DNA of 64,000 nt from G963667675 sp963667675 (GCA_963667675.1 OY763929.1:62001-126000), one strand, 5' to 3'. Positions 1 to 8,963 are shown, counted from the stretch's first letter. A program made the numbers and translations. The notes: a model not told the origin generated them from the letters alone.

Positions 1-987
1 TCCTCCCGCCAGCACCACGCTGTGCTCGGTGCGGGCCAGGGACACCAGCTTGCCGCCGTCTATTCCCTCCGGCACCTTCACCGCGGTCACGGCGTTGGAC
101 GCCCACCGCTCGTCCTGGGCCAGCAGTTCCAGCCCCAAGTCCCTGACTCCGTCACGGGTCATCTGGCCGATGCGGACGTGCCTTTCGAACACGTTTTCCA
201 TGCCCTCGGCCAGCAGCGTATCCAAAGCCAGGGACAGGCCGTAGAGGGCCGCAACGTTGGGCGTGAACGGCGTCTCGCCCCGTTCTAGGTAGCTTTGGGC
301 CGCCTGCAAATCGAAGTAGTACCTGGGCATGGTGGCCGGCTCCTGGGCTGCGTGCGCGGCCTCGCTCATGCTGACGAAGGCCAGCCCCGGCGGCACCATG
401 AACCCCTTCTGCGACGCAGTGCTCACCACGTCGCAGCGCCAGCCGTCGGTCGGCAGGGGCACGCATCCCAGGCCGCTGACCGCGTCCACCAGCAGCAGCT
501 TGTCGAACTCCCTCTTGACCACTCCGGCGATGGCTTCCACGGGGTGGGTGATACCGGTGGAGGTCTCGTTGTGGGTGACCAGCACCGCCTTGATTTCCGG
601 GTCGTTCGCCAATGCTTTTCGGATTTCCTCCGGGTCCAGCGGCTCTCCCCACTCGAATGTCAGCCGCTGCACTTGGGATCCGTAGGTCTCGGCAATCTCG
701 GTGTAGCGGTCTCCAAATGACCCGGCGCTGGCGGCCAGCACCTTGTCGCCGGGCGACAGGGTGTTGACCACCGACGCCTCCAGCGCCCCGGTGCCCGAGG
801 CGGTGAGGACGTACACGTCGCCCTGGGTCATGAACACCTGCTTCAGTTGCTCCGTCGTCCGAGTGATGATCTCCCGGAACTCCGGGCCCCGGTGGTTGAT
901 CATCGGCTGGGACATTGCCTCCACGATGTCGTCGGGCACCGGAGTAGGTCCGGGCACCCTCAGGTTCTGCCTGGGTATTTTCACCAC
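1..987 (-). CDS. class V aminotransferase (alanine/serine-glyoxylate type), 3' end outside window
   Basis: PLP-dependent fold-type I enzyme of the serine-pyruvate/alanine-glyoxylate aminotransferase group, cytosolic. About 329 codons are visible and the C-terminus lies beyond base 1. The N-terminus carries the family pattern RVPGPTPVPDDI followed by INHRGPEF. An ASGTGALEA block near residue 65 contacts PLP phosphate, and the Schiff-base lysine is the K of TASQKGF near residue 190. I place the start at GTG 987 (a second GTG follows directly), behind the SD-like GAGGTGAAGG. The gene is divergent from pcrA. Related enzymes in this family use glyoxylate, pyruvate or ureidoglycine, and substrate cannot be decided here. 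Family call is secure. Confidence 0.9.
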   Translation of the reverse strand, partial: MVKIPRQNLRVPGPTPVPDDIVEAMSQPMINHRGPEFREIITRTTEQLKQVFMTQGDVYVLTASGTGALEASVVNTLSPGDKVLAASAGSFGDRYTEIAETYGSQVQRLTFEWGEPLDPEEIRKALANDPEIKAVLVTHNETSTGITHPVEAIAGVVKREFDKLLLVDAVSGLGCVPLPTDGWRCDVVSTASQKGFMVPPGLAFVSMSEAAHAAQEPATMPRYYFDLQAAQSYLERGETPFTPNVAALYGLSLALDTLLAEGMENVFERHVRIGQMTRDGVRDLGLELLAQDERWASNAVTAVKVPEGIDGGKLVSLARTEHSVVLAGG

Positions 988-1207
988 GTTTCCTTCACCT
1001 CATTTGATGATGCAGGCGTCGAGAGCGATGCCTGCAAATGATTGCCCAAGAGCCGGCGCCGCCGCGCCCGTTCGAATCCATGCCGCTATAAGGCCGTTTC
1101 AGTCCCATGGGGATACCGGGGGCGGCATCAAGCGAAGTCCGATTATAGCACCTGTCTCCAGGCGTCGCTACGGTCAGTAGAAGCCGCCTCTGGCCCCGCT
1201 AATCCGA

Positions 1208-1222
1208 TGCTATAATCGCCTC
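1208..1222 (+). promoter_or_regulatory. extended -10 box giving a leaderless pcrA transcript
   Basis: TGCTATAAT at 1208-1216 is a perfect extended -10. It ends six bases before the pcrA ATG at 1223, so initiation would fall at or next to the start codon. No SD precedes that ATG and no good -35 is seen. The rest of the 988-1222 intergenic stretch shows no other feature. Confidence 0.5.
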
Positions 1223-3439
1223 ATGACCACCGGCGTCGAAGTCCTGGAGGGCCTGAACTCCGCTCAACAAAAGGCGGTCGAGACCGTTTCCGGCCCCCTG
1301 CTGATTATCGCCGGGCCCGGCAGCGGCAAGACCCGCGTCATCACCCACCGCATCGCCTACCTGGTCCGGGTGCAGGACATCAAGCCCTGGCGCATCGCCG
1401 CCGTGACCTTCACCAACAAGGCCGCCAGGGAGATGCGCGGCCGGCTGGAACGCCTGGTCGGCCCCTACAGCGACGCCCTGACCGCATGCACCTTCCATTC
1501 CTTCTGCGCTCTGCTGCTCCGTCGCGAGGGCAGCCGCGTTGGACTGCCCTCCAACTACACCATCTACGACGCCGACGACCAGCTTGTCGTCATAAAACAG
1601 GCCATGGAACTGGCCGAGTTGGAGCCGAGGCACAACCCGCCCCAGGCTATACGAGGGGTCATCTCCAGGGCCAAGAGCGTATTGATGGACTCCCAGGAAC
1701 TGGCCCGCCGCAGCGACAACTACTTCGAGGAGAACTGCGCCAGGGTCTACCATCACTACGAGGAACTGCTGTCCCGCAACAACGCCGCCGACTTCGACGA
1801 CCTGCTCATGCGGGCAGTCCAGTTGTTCCAGGAGTACCCCGACGTTCTGGAGCGCTACCAGGACCAGTATTTTCACCTGATGGTGGACGAGTTCCAGGAC
1901 ACCAACGTGGCCCAGTACCGCCTGGCTAGACTGCTGGCCGAACAGCGCCGGAACATCTGCGTCGTGGGCGACCCCGACCAGTCCATCTACTCCTGGCGCA
2001 GCGCCGACATCCGCAACATCCTCAGCTTCCAGCAGGACTACCCAGGCGCAACCGTCGTCTCTCTTGAGGAGAATTACCGTTCCACCGGCAAGATACTGGA
2101 GGCGGCCAAGGGCCTGATTTCGGCCAACGGCCAACGGATTCACAAGGACCTGTTCACCCAGAACGCCGGAGGCCCACCGGTGGTGGTGAACGAGGCCTAC
2201 GACGAAACTGAAGAAGCCTCCTACGTCGTCAGTGAGGTAGCCCGGCTGGTCCGCGAAGAAAGGATGCGGCCCGGCGACTGCGCCGTGATGTACCGGGTCA
2301 ACGCCCAGTCCCGGGCCCTGGAAGAAGCCTGCCTCCACCAGGGGATGAAATACCGATTGGTCGGGGGTGTCCGCTTTTACCAGCGGCGGGAAGTCAAAGA
2401 CGCGATGGCCTATCTCCGGGTGCTGCACAACCCTGCGGACGACGTGAGCCTGGCCCGGGTGATAGGCGTTCCACCCCGGGGCATCGGCGCCAAGACCATG
2501 CAGGACCTGGCTGCCTGGGCGCAAGGGCAAGACCTCTCCCTGTTTGCCGCCATGCAACGGGTCGCCGCCGACAAGCGGGCCGGCGAGCCGTGCACCGCCA
2601 AGTTGAATCCACGGGCTGTCAACGCTATCACCGACTTGGTGAGCCTGTTGGACGGGCTGATAGAGCAGGCAAGCCGGCTCAAGATCGTGGACCTCATCGA
2701 CCTGGTGTTAGAGGACTCCGGGTTGCGCCGCTTCATCCAAGAAGGTGATGAACAGGACGACCGCCAAGAGGAACGCTGGGAGAATGTCCTGGAGCTCCGG
2801 CAGGTGGCCCAGGAGTTCAACGCTGAAGACCCACCGGACGGCCTGGCCACCCTGCTGGAAAGACTGTCGTTGGTGGCGGACGTGGACGGCTACGAAGAGT
2901 CTGAAGACTCGGTTACCCTGATTACCCTTCATCAGTCCAAGGGGCTGGAATTCCCGGCGGTGTTCATCGTCGGCTTGGAAGAGGGGCTGCTCCCCCACAG
3001 CCGCTCCATGGAAAGCCCGGACCAACTGGAAGAGGAGCGGCGCCTGTGCTACGTCGGCATCACCCGGGCGCAGCGCCGGCTGTACCTGCTCCGGGCCTTC
3101 CGTCGGGGATTCATGGGCAGCCGGGGCGGGCCTACGCTGGCCTCGCGATTTTTGCGGGACATCCCCCAGGACCTGATCACCGCGGGGCGGACAACCCAAC
3201 CGGAAGCCCCCAGGAAGATGCCCCGCGTGGTCTGGTCTGAAGCGGCCCCTGCCCCAGCGCCGGTCAAGCCCGCCCTCCACGTAGGCGACCTGGTCCGCCA
3301 CTCATCATTCGGCGAAGGCGTAGTGACAGCCTACGAGCCGGATAAGTTGGACGTCCAGGTTACCGTGGAGTTCACCAACGGCGTCGGCAGCAAGCGCCTC
3401 CTCCTCAGCTTTGCGCCCTTAGAGAAGATAGAGGGTTAG
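1223..3439 (+). CDS. pcrA: ATP-dependent DNA helicase PcrA/UvrD (SF1A)
   Basis: 3'-5' SF1 helicase for nucleotide-excision and replication-linked repair, cytosolic. The 738 residues match the usual PcrA length. Motifs appear in order: Q-motif region LNSAQQKAVE (11-20), Walker A GPGSGKT (31-37), Walker B DEFQDTN (about 221), GDPDQSIYSWR (about 249), motif IV YRVNAQSRALEE, motif V TLHQSKGLEF (about 568), and motif VI YVGITRAQRRLYLL (about 610). The C-terminal 50 residues, starting VGDLVRHSSFGEGVV, form the Tudor-like RNA-polymerase-binding tail that is typical of PcrA and absent from Rep. Motif V reads HQSKG where HSAKG or HAAKG is more common. The ATG lies directly behind a -10 box (leaderless). 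Followed by an alcohol dehydrogenase with its own SD. Confidence 0.95.
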   Translation: MTTGVEVLEGLNSAQQKAVETVSGPLLIIAGPGSGKTRVITHRIAYLVRVQDIKPWRIAAVTFTNKAAREMRGRLERLVGPYSDALTACTFHSFCALLLRREGSRVGLPSNYTIYDADDQLVVIKQAMELAELEPRHNPPQAIRGVISRAKSVLMDSQELARRSDNYFEENCARVYHHYEELLSRNNAADFDDLLMRAVQLFQEYPDVLERYQDQYFHLMVDEFQDTNVAQYRLARLLAEQRRNICVVGDPDQSIYSWRSADIRNILSFQQDYPGATVVSLEENYRSTGKILEAAKGLISANGQRIHKDLFTQNAGGPPVVVNEAYDETEEASYVVSEVARLVREERMRPGDCAVMYRVNAQSRALEEACLHQGMKYRLVGGVRFYQRREVKDAMAYLRVLHNPADDVSLARVIGVPPRGIGAKTMQDLAAWAQGQDLSLFAAMQRVAADKRAGEPCTAKLNPRAVNAITDLVSLLDGLIEQASRLKIVDLIDLVLEDSGLRRFIQEGDEQDDRQEERWENVLELRQVAQEFNAEDPPDGLATLLERLSLVADVDGYEESEDSVTLITLHQSKGLEFPAVFIVGLEEGLLPHSRSMESPDQLEEERRLCYVGITRAQRRLYLLRAFRRGFMGSRGGPTLASRFLRDIPQDLITAGRTTQPEAPRKMPRVVWSEAAPAPAPVKPALHVGDLVRHSSFGEGVVTAYEPDKLDVQVTVEFTNGVGSKRLLLSFAPLEKIEG

Positions 3440-3559
3440 CTGAACTACCGCAACACCGCCGTTCCCAAGGGCAACTCCACGCCCCATAGCCAAACATTGA
3501 CACAGCCACTCCCGCAAGGCATGATAGCCACCGATTCCCCTTTAGGAGGCCAGCCGACA

Positions 3560-4660
3560 ATGAAGACCAAGGCCGCAGTGCTCTACGAGGTACGCCAACC
3601 CCTGGTCATCGAGGAAGTAGAACTGGACGACCCCAAGCAGGGAGAGGTGCTGGTTAAGGTGGGCGCGGCAGGAATCTGCCGCAGCGACCATCACTTCATG
3701 TACGGCGACTCACCCGTCGCCCTGCCGGTGGTGCTGGGCCACGAAGGCGCCGGCATCGTGGAGAAGGTCGGGCCTGGGGTGACGTCGGTCAAGCCTGGCC
3801 AACAGGTCATCCTGTCCTTCGTCCCCTCCTGCGGCCAGTGCAAGTCCTGCCTGTCAGGCCATGGCAATATCTGCGACACCCATATGGCCTCCGGTCCCAA
3901 GATGTTCGACGGCACCACCCGGCTGCACAAGGGCGGCCAGGACATCCACCACATGGGGAAGGTAGCCTGCTTCGCCGAGCACTGCGTGGTGCCCGAGGCT
4001 GGGTGTGTGCCCACCCCGGCGCCCATGCCCATGGACAAGGCGGCCATGATCGGCTGCTGCGTTCCCACCGGCGTGGGGGCGGTCCTCTATTCGGCCAACG
4101 TCCAGCCGGGCAGCACCGTGGCGGTCGTCGGATGCGGCGGCGTGGGCGTCAACGTGATTATGGGGGCGCGGTTGGTCAACGCCTCCAAGATCATCGCCGT
4201 GGACATCCGGGAGAGCCAGTTGGAATTCGCCATGAAATTCGGGGCCACCCACTCGGTCAACGCATCGGACAGGGATCCGGTGGAACAGGTCAAGGAGCTT
4301 ACCGGCGGCCGCGGCGCCGACTACACCTTCGAGGTCCTGGGAGGCGCCGAAACCACAAAGGCAGCCTACGACATGTGCGCCAAGAAGGGCACGGTGACCG
4401 TCGTCGGCATCGCCCCCTTTGGCGCCGAAGCCCCCATCAACGCCGTGGACCTGGTACGCAACGAAAAGACCCTCAGGGGCACCTACTACGGTTCGGCCCG
4501 CGCCCAGGTGGACTTCCCGGTGTTGGCGGAGATGTACCTGGCGGGCAAGCTGGACCTGGACAGCCTGGTAATCCGCCACTACACCCTGGACCAAATTAAC
4601 GAAGCCTACGGGGACATGGACAAGGGAGAGGTCGGCCGCGGCGCCATAGTCTTCGGCTAG
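3560..4660 (+). CDS. zinc-dependent alcohol dehydrogenase (MDR family)
   Basis: NAD(P)-dependent medium-chain dehydrogenase, 366 residues, cytosolic. Catalytic zinc ligands are C40 (GICRSDHH) and H61-E62 (GHEGAG). The structural zinc lobe is C91-x2-C94-x2-C97-x7-C105. The Rossmann motif VAVVGCGGVGVNVI lies near residue 187. The start is ATG 3560 behind AGGAGG (3544-3549); an in-frame extension upstream has no SD. The layout resembles class III/benzyl alcohol-type dehydrogenases (Zn-type, GHEGAG), but the substrate is open. Separated from pcrA by 120 bp and from the following GNAT by about 50 bp, it may be co-transcribed with the latter. Confidence 0.92.
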   Translation: MKTKAAVLYEVRQPLVIEEVELDDPKQGEVLVKVGAAGICRSDHHFMYGDSPVALPVVLGHEGAGIVEKVGPGVTSVKPGQQVILSFVPSCGQCKSCLSGHGNICDTHMASGPKMFDGTTRLHKGGQDIHHMGKVACFAEHCVVPEAGCVPTPAPMPMDKAAMIGCCVPTGVGAVLYSANVQPGSTVAVVGCGGVGVNVIMGARLVNASKIIAVDIRESQLEFAMKFGATHSVNASDRDPVEQVKELTGGRGADYTFEVLGGAETTKAAYDMCAKKGTVTVVGIAPFGAEAPINAVDLVRNEKTLRGTYYGSARAQVDFPVLAEMYLAGKLDLDSLVIRHYTLDQINEAYGDMDKGEVGRGAIVFG

Positions 4661-4712
4661 ACATCAGCCTGCCCGCCGAAAAGCCCAGGGAGTTCGAGGC
4701 CCATTAGCCAAG

Positions 4713-5147
4713 ATGGACAGCGCGGTGGTTAAGCTGGTGGAGTCCGAGCCCGAGTTGGACTCGGCCATGCAAGTCCGGTTCCGGGTCTTCGTGTCCGAGC
4801 AGGGAGTGCCCCCCGAGGAAGAGTTGGACGAGGCCGACGCCTCGGCTATCCACGCCATCGTCCTGGTCAACGGCCAAGTCGTCGGAACGGGCCGGCTACT
4901 GCTCGAGGATGGCGACCAAGCCCGCATCGGACGCATGGCGGTGGAGATGCAGTGGCGGCGGCAAGGAATCGGCTCCCAAGTCCTGGCTTTCCTGGAAGAC
5001 ACCGCCCGGGCCGAGGGAACCCAGCGCGTTACCCTCCACGCCCAGGAATACGTCAAGAACTTCTACGCCGCCCACGGCTACCGTGAACACGGGGCCACCT
5101 TCCTGGAGGCCAACATCCCCCACGTAGAGATGCGCAAGGATTTGTGA
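4713..5147 (+). CDS. GNAT family N-acetyltransferase (ElaA-like)
   Basis: Acetyl-CoA-dependent acyltransferase of 144 residues. The N-terminal VRFRVFVSEQGVPPEEE resembles ElaA/YjcF-type GNATs. The acetyl-CoA-binding motif A is RIGRMAVEMQWRRQGIGSQV (about 70-89; the R/QxxGxG/A core is RRQGIG). The C-terminal NFYAAHGY is the usual beta6-alpha4 signature. The SD is weak. Acceptor unknown. Convergent with the NIPSNAP gene, 22 bp between stops. Confidence 0.88.
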   Translation: MDSAVVKLVESEPELDSAMQVRFRVFVSEQGVPPEEELDEADASAIHAIVLVNGQVVGTGRLLLEDGDQARIGRMAVEMQWRRQGIGSQVLAFLEDTARAEGTQRVTLHAQEYVKNFYAAHGYREHGATFLEANIPHVEMRKDL

Positions 5148-5169
5148 GTCAGTTTGCTTCGGTCCTCGC

Positions 5170-5469
5170 TTACCCAGTGAGCACTGCCTCAATCACCCGC
5201 ACCTCGGTCTTGGCGATTAGGGCGCCGGGCATGGCGCCAAGGGCTTTGCGCTCCGGTGAAGTCACGTAGGTTCTGGTCTTATTCTCCAGGTCCTCAAGGC
5301 TGTCGAAGTTGCGGACCCAGATGAACTCGGTGCGCTCGTCGTTCACCCAGGTGCGCTCGATGGGTATCCCGTACTGGGCGTGAATCGGCCTGAGTTGCTC
5401 ATCGAATACCTTGAGCCATTCGTCCATCTTCCCGTTGTTGATTGTGTAAATCCGTAGCTGGGAAACCAT
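5170..5469 (-). CDS. NIPSNAP family protein
   Basis: A 99-residue single-domain dimeric alpha/beta-barrel protein. The family opening QLRIYTINNGKMDEWLKVF is followed by a hydrophobic core and a WVRNFDSLEDLE stretch. The start ATG has a strong SD (AGGAGGAGAAGA). Bacterial members lie beside catabolic enzymes and have no settled reaction. Downstream of and co-directional with the LmbE gene (about 50 bp gap), so probably co-expressed. Confidence 0.85.
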   Translation of the reverse strand: MVSQLRIYTINNGKMDEWLKVFDEQLRPIHAQYGIPIERTWVNDERTEFIWVRNFDSLEDLENKTRTYVTSPERKALGAMPGALIAKTEVRVIEAVLTG

Positions 5470-5520
5470 TCTTCTCCTCCTAGCTGTTCATTGAGTAGCC
5501 CACGCCGGGGCCGGGCAACC

Positions 5521-6231
5521 TCAGCCCAGCTTGAACCGCTTGTATGTCTCCGCATACTTGAATCCCGCCTTGGCTCCCGCATCTCCCTTCCATTGCCTCA
5601 TGTGGGTGTCCACGTCGAAGTCCCCGATCTGGGATGCGTGCTGTTGCAAAGCCTTGACGCTGGTATCGATGTGGTCCGTTACGTCGACGTAGTGGTCTGC
5701 ATCATCCCCGGCCCAGACCCATAGCTCCCGGACCTTGTGGGGCTCCAGCCCCTCTTCCAATAGCTCCGGAAAGGTCAGCCGGTCTCGGGCCGAGGGAAAG
5801 ACCGCGGCCATGGCCGCCTCTCCTGCCGCCAAGTGGTCGGGATGCTCTATCCACCCGTCGGCGTCGATCTTGCGCACCGGGTTTGGGCAGATCAACACGT
5901 CGGGCTTGTACCTCCGGATCGCCCTGGCGATGTCCCGCCGCAGCGACAGGGTCGGCTCCAGCATGGCGTCCTCGTATCCCAGGAACACCACGTCGTGGAG
6001 CCCCAGCACCTTGCCCGCGTTCCGCTGCTCCTGTTCGCGCACCTTAATCAGTTTGTCCCTGCTCATCTCGGGATCCGAGCTTCCCTTGCTGCCGTCGGTG
6101 CACACCACGTATACCACTTCCCAACCTTCCGCGCACCACTTGGCCGCCGTGCCCGAGCAGCCGAACTCGGCGTCGTCGGCGTGGGCGAACACAGACATCC
6201 CCCGCCGGAAAGGTTCTTCCTGTTCAGCCAT
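5521..6231 (-). CDS. PIG-L/LmbE family zinc deacetylase
   Basis: De-N-acetylase-like hydrolase of 236 residues, cytosolic. The metal site is AHADDAEFG (H17, D19, D20 region), a variant of the canonical PHPDDxE in which alanines replace both prolines while the H-x-D-D ligands are kept. The third ligand is probably H in EHPDHLAAGEA, about residue 115. Family members remove acetyl groups from GlcNAc-type sugars, mycothiol/bacillithiol precursors or antibiotics; the substrate here is unknown. SD GGGAGG lies before ATG 6231. Followed by NIPSNAP on the same strand. Confidence 0.88.
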   Translation of the reverse strand: MAEQEEPFRRGMSVFAHADDAEFGCSGTAAKWCAEGWEVVYVVCTDGSKGSSDPEMSRDKLIKVREQEQRNAGKVLGLHDVVFLGYEDAMLEPTLSLRRDIARAIRRYKPDVLICPNPVRKIDADGWIEHPDHLAAGEAAMAAVFPSARDRLTFPELLEEGLEPHKVRELWVWAGDDADHYVDVTDHIDTSVKALQQHASQIGDFDVDTHMRQWKGDAGAKAGFKYAETYKRFKLG

Positions 6232-6360
6232 TGATCGCCGCCTCCCGACAATAGACGCTATCAGCCACAGAATAACGCTCCCTGGGCCAGGCCCGGGGAG
6301 CGGTCGCCGCCCTCGCGGCCCGAACTAGCTTCCAGTTTAGCACAGGTTAGACCGGCATCA

Positions 6361-6437
6361 CGTCCTGAGGCTCTCGAAGGGCCTGCTACTAGGCTGTCCG
6401 TTCGCCCTGAGGGAAATCGAAGGGGGAACGGACAGCC
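6361..6437. repeat. two degenerate copies of a CCTGAG..TCGAAGGG intergenic repeat, one in a hairpin
   Basis: GGCTGTCCGTTC (6392-6403) pairs with GAACGGACAGCC (6426-6437), a 12-bp perfect inverted repeat. It encloses CGCCCTGAGGGAAATCGAAGGGG. A second, less complete copy of the same core (CCTGAGGCTCTCGAAGGG) lies at 6364-6381. This core resembles a dispersed intergenic palindrome known from many bacterial genomes. The rest of 6232-6457 shows nothing else. Confidence 0.7.
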
Positions 6438-6457
6438 GGGGTTTCGCACCGCCCCTC

Positions 6458-6949
6458 CTACCTAGGCGTCCTCCCGGAGCGGCTCCTCAACCGTCGCGGC
6501 GCCCGGCGGCGGGGACGGGAAGGCATGGAGGGCGACGGCTGGTCCTCAGGAGGGAGAACAACCGGTGTCGGGGGAGGCGGTGATTCAGCGTCGGGACTGT
6601 TTTCCAGCCTGTACCTAGCCCACATCACTTGCGTAGCCAGCGTCATCAACAGACCGGGCACGATAATCATTACGGAAATACCGATGGCGTCTCCCCCTTC
6701 CGCCAGGGCCCGGCGAAAGATGATGCCAAACAATATCGCACCGACGACTAGGTGCGCCCACCCCAGTCCCTTCAGCACGGTGTGGTTGTGCCAGGGAGAC
6801 CGCAACATCAGGATGCCCCATACCGGCCACAGGATCCCAAAGGGAGCCGTTACTACGGGCCATCCCATGATGAACGCGCCTACGAGGAACCAGGTCTGGT
6901 AATACCAGGGGCGTCGGGGGCTGAGTGCTAGCGGGTCCGGCTGCTCCAC
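6458..6949 (-). CDS. small integral membrane protein, function unknown
   Basis: A 163-residue protein with an N-terminal PRRPWYYQTWFLVGAF that leads into three hydrophobic segments (about residues 18-40, 60-82, 90-112). A Pro-rich and then Arg-rich cytoplasmic tail follows, ending in RRRAPRRLRSRSGR. I choose GTG 6949 (weak SD AGGGATGAC) because the longer reading frame overlaps the upstream gene and reads as low-complexity noise. Immediately downstream (16 bp) of the small unknown gene at 6966, so probably one transcript. No catalytic motif seen. Confidence 0.65.
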   Translation of the reverse strand: MEQPDPLALSPRRPWYYQTWFLVGAFIMGWPVVTAPFGILWPVWGILMLRSPWHNHTVLKGLGWAHLVVGAILFGIIFRRALAEGGDAIGISVMIIVPGLLMTLATQVMWARYRLENSPDAESPPPPTPVVLPPEDQPSPSMPSRPRRRAPRRLRSRSGRTPR

Positions 6950-6965
6950 GTCATCCCTGCGAGGA

Positions 6966-7229
6966 CTAGTTCCGGGCCAGCAGCAGGTGGAACTCCAGCA
7001 TGTCGATGGGCCGCTGCCTCTGGATGGAAGCCGTGGCGTATTCGATGCACAACCGGGCAAACCCGGAGTAGCGAAAGATGTTGGAGCCCAGGGTCACCAA
7101 GGGGACCTCCGGGCCCAAGTCCACGTCCAGCTTGCTGGCGTCATCGTGGTCGATTTGCAAATCGACCCGGCGTCCGGTAAGCCGTTCTATCTTGCTGCCG
7201 ATGCGGCCTATGAACTGCTGGTCATCCAA
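6966..7229 (-). CDS. hypothetical protein, 87 residues
   Basis: I do not recognise this protein. It starts at TTG 7229, six or seven bases behind CAGGAG, and no ATG or GTG is available in frame. The chain alternates charged and hydrophobic residues: LTGRRVDLQIDHDD, then LGPEVPLVTLGSNIFRYSGF. This suggests a small alpha/beta domain. Upstream of and close to the membrane protein at 6458, so probably a two-gene unit. The start codon is the uncertain part. Confidence 0.55.
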   Translation of the reverse strand: MDDQQFIGRIGSKIERLTGRRVDLQIDHDDASKLDVDLGPEVPLVTLGSNIFRYSGFARLCIEYATASIQRQRPIDMLEFHLLLARN

Positions 7230-7509
7230 GCCAATGAGCTCCTGAATGCGCTGCTGCGTCCAATGGGGGTGGCGCCAACTAATTCTACCATCACCCAGGC
7301 CGGCGCAGAAATCGGCCCTTTACCGAGGGAAGTGCGTTTGTTGGGGGATTCGAAACAACGGTCGGATGGGCTGGCTTATGCGCCGACTCGTGGCGTCTGG
7401 GCGACGAAATCCTGCGCCGCCCGATATAGTTGTGGACAGAGGGAGAATTCATAGCATCATCAACGAGTTGGGCGTATGATGAACTCAATGGAAGAAGAGG
7501 GGGCCATAT

Positions 7510-7893
7510 ATGCGCATTACACACACCAGCGTTTTCGTAAGCGACCAGGACAGAGCTCTGAAGTTCTACACCGAGGTCTTAGGCTTTGTGAAAAAGCAGG
7601 ACGTTCCCGTGGGGCAATTCAAGTGGCTTACCGTCGTCTCGCCCGATGACCCTGATGGGACCGAGGTTCTGCTTGAACCAAATGAAAACCCGGTATCACA
7701 AGCATTTCAAAAAGGGATTTTTGACCAAGGCATCCCAGCAGCGTCCTTCGGCGTTACGGACATTCGCGCAGAGTATGAGAAACTGAACTCGCTGGGCGTG
7801 GCCTTTACGATGGAGCCGCTGGAAGTGGCCAACGTCACCATAGCCGTCTTTGACGACACCTGCGGCAACCTTATTCAGATCAGGCAGGACTAG
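7510..7893 (+). CDS. VOC (glyoxalase/bleomycin-resistance) superfamily protein
   Basis: A 127-residue protein with paired beta-alpha-beta-beta-beta modules. The first module begins MRITHTSVFVSDQDRALKFY with the usual H as first metal ligand. The second, after GIPAASFGVTDIRAEYEKL, ends with ITIAVFDDTCGNLIQI-like strands (IAVFDDTCGNLIQI), where E is often the last ligand but is not clearly present. Close to the group often annotated lactoylglutathione-lyase-like, but the reaction cannot be assigned. SD GGGGGCC region before ATG. A 280-bp gap upstream holds no clear feature. Confidence 0.85.
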   Translation: MRITHTSVFVSDQDRALKFYTEVLGFVKKQDVPVGQFKWLTVVSPDDPDGTEVLLEPNENPVSQAFQKGIFDQGIPAASFGVTDIRAEYEKLNSLGVAFTMEPLEVANVTIAVFDDTCGNLIQIRQD

Positions 7894-8180
7894 GCTTGTC
7901 AGCAAATCGTCAGCGGCCCCTGGCCGGAGGGACATGACCGCGGGGCTGCCATAGCGTCTTCGACGGCCACAGGGGACAAATGCACTTCCCTCCCCTCCGT
8001 CCCCAGGCTGGCGGGGCCCCAGCCTGGTCTATGAAACGACGGTCTCAGAAGAACTACTGACAGTTTGCCCCTTCCCAACCTTTGGGCTCCCGCTCTATCA
8101 TAGATATTAGTCCCAAGCGGCCCGAAATTTAGGCAAGCCGGGCTGGGGTAGGATGGCCTGTCCGTCCAACCCGTCCCTCA

Positions 8181-8909
8181 ATGGGCCAACACCCGAAATG
8201 GGATGAAATGGGACAGAATGGTAGGGAATCTAAATTTTTCAGCCTTCGGACTTCCGGGGATGACAATCTGAGCAGGACGGCAGCCAAGACCCCGATCCTG
8301 CTGGGGACAGGCAACCCAGCAAAGACAGACTCCCTGCAGCGGCTATTGGAAGGCCTCCCCGTCGACCCCGTAACCCCCAGGGGGCTGGGCCTCGCCGTCG
8401 AGCCCGAGGAAACAGGCGATACCCACCTGGCCATCGCTGCGGTCAAGGCCCGGGACTGGTCTCGGGCCGGTTTGATGCTGGCCGTCGCCTCCGACGGGGG
8501 CCTCCGGATTCCCGCGCTGGGGCCCGGGTGGGACAGCCGCTACACCCACCGGTTCGCCGGGCCCGACGCCGACGATGCCCAGCGCCAGCACCGCCTGTTG
8601 CAGTTGATGCGCCCCTTCCGCGGCGAAGACCGGCGGGCCTCGTGGGTCGAGGCCTTGGCCGTGGCCGACCGGGGCAGGCTCCTCGCCGCCTGGGAAGTAC
8701 AAGGGGCCACCGGCCTTATTTCAGACAGCGCTTCTGCTCTGCCCCGGTCCCTGGGTTTCTGGGCTTTCTCCGTCTGGCGCTTCCCCGCGTATGACAAGAC
8801 CTACGACCAACTGTCGCCCCAGGAACTTGAAGACCTCAATGACCACTGGGCCCGCCTCCGCCGGTTGGTTCAAAGCTTCCTCCACCTATACCGGGCCCAC
8901 GCCCAATAG
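8181..8909 (+). CDS. divergent Ham1/RdgB-like (ITPase-fold) protein
   Basis: Residues from about 38 resemble the non-canonical purine NTP pyrophosphatase fold. LLGTGNPAKTDSL matches the start of RdgB (TGNxxK), EETGDTHLAIAAVKA matches the ExGxTFxENAxxKA region, and ASDGGLRIPALGPGWDSRY matches the DDSGLxVdaLxGxPGVYSAR region. The family's catalytic DDSG is changed to SDGG and the C-terminal GFGYDP and SHR motifs are missing, so activity may differ or be lost. The start is uncertain: ATG 8181, or 8208, neither with a clear SD. The 7894-8180 gap holds no feature I can name. Confidence 0.6.
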   Translation: MGQHPKWDEMGQNGRESKFFSLRTSGDDNLSRTAAKTPILLGTGNPAKTDSLQRLLEGLPVDPVTPRGLGLAVEPEETGDTHLAIAAVKARDWSRAGLMLAVASDGGLRIPALGPGWDSRYTHRFAGPDADDAQRQHRLLQLMRPFRGEDRRASWVEALAVADRGRLLAAWEVQGATGLISDSASALPRSLGFWAFSVWRFPAYDKTYDQLSPQELEDLNDHWARLRRLVQSFLHLYRAHAQ

Positions 8910-8963
8910 ACTGCCTGCCTCGCCGCGCCCTACCTGCCGCCGCTGGTGAGCGGGCGAGGGTGT

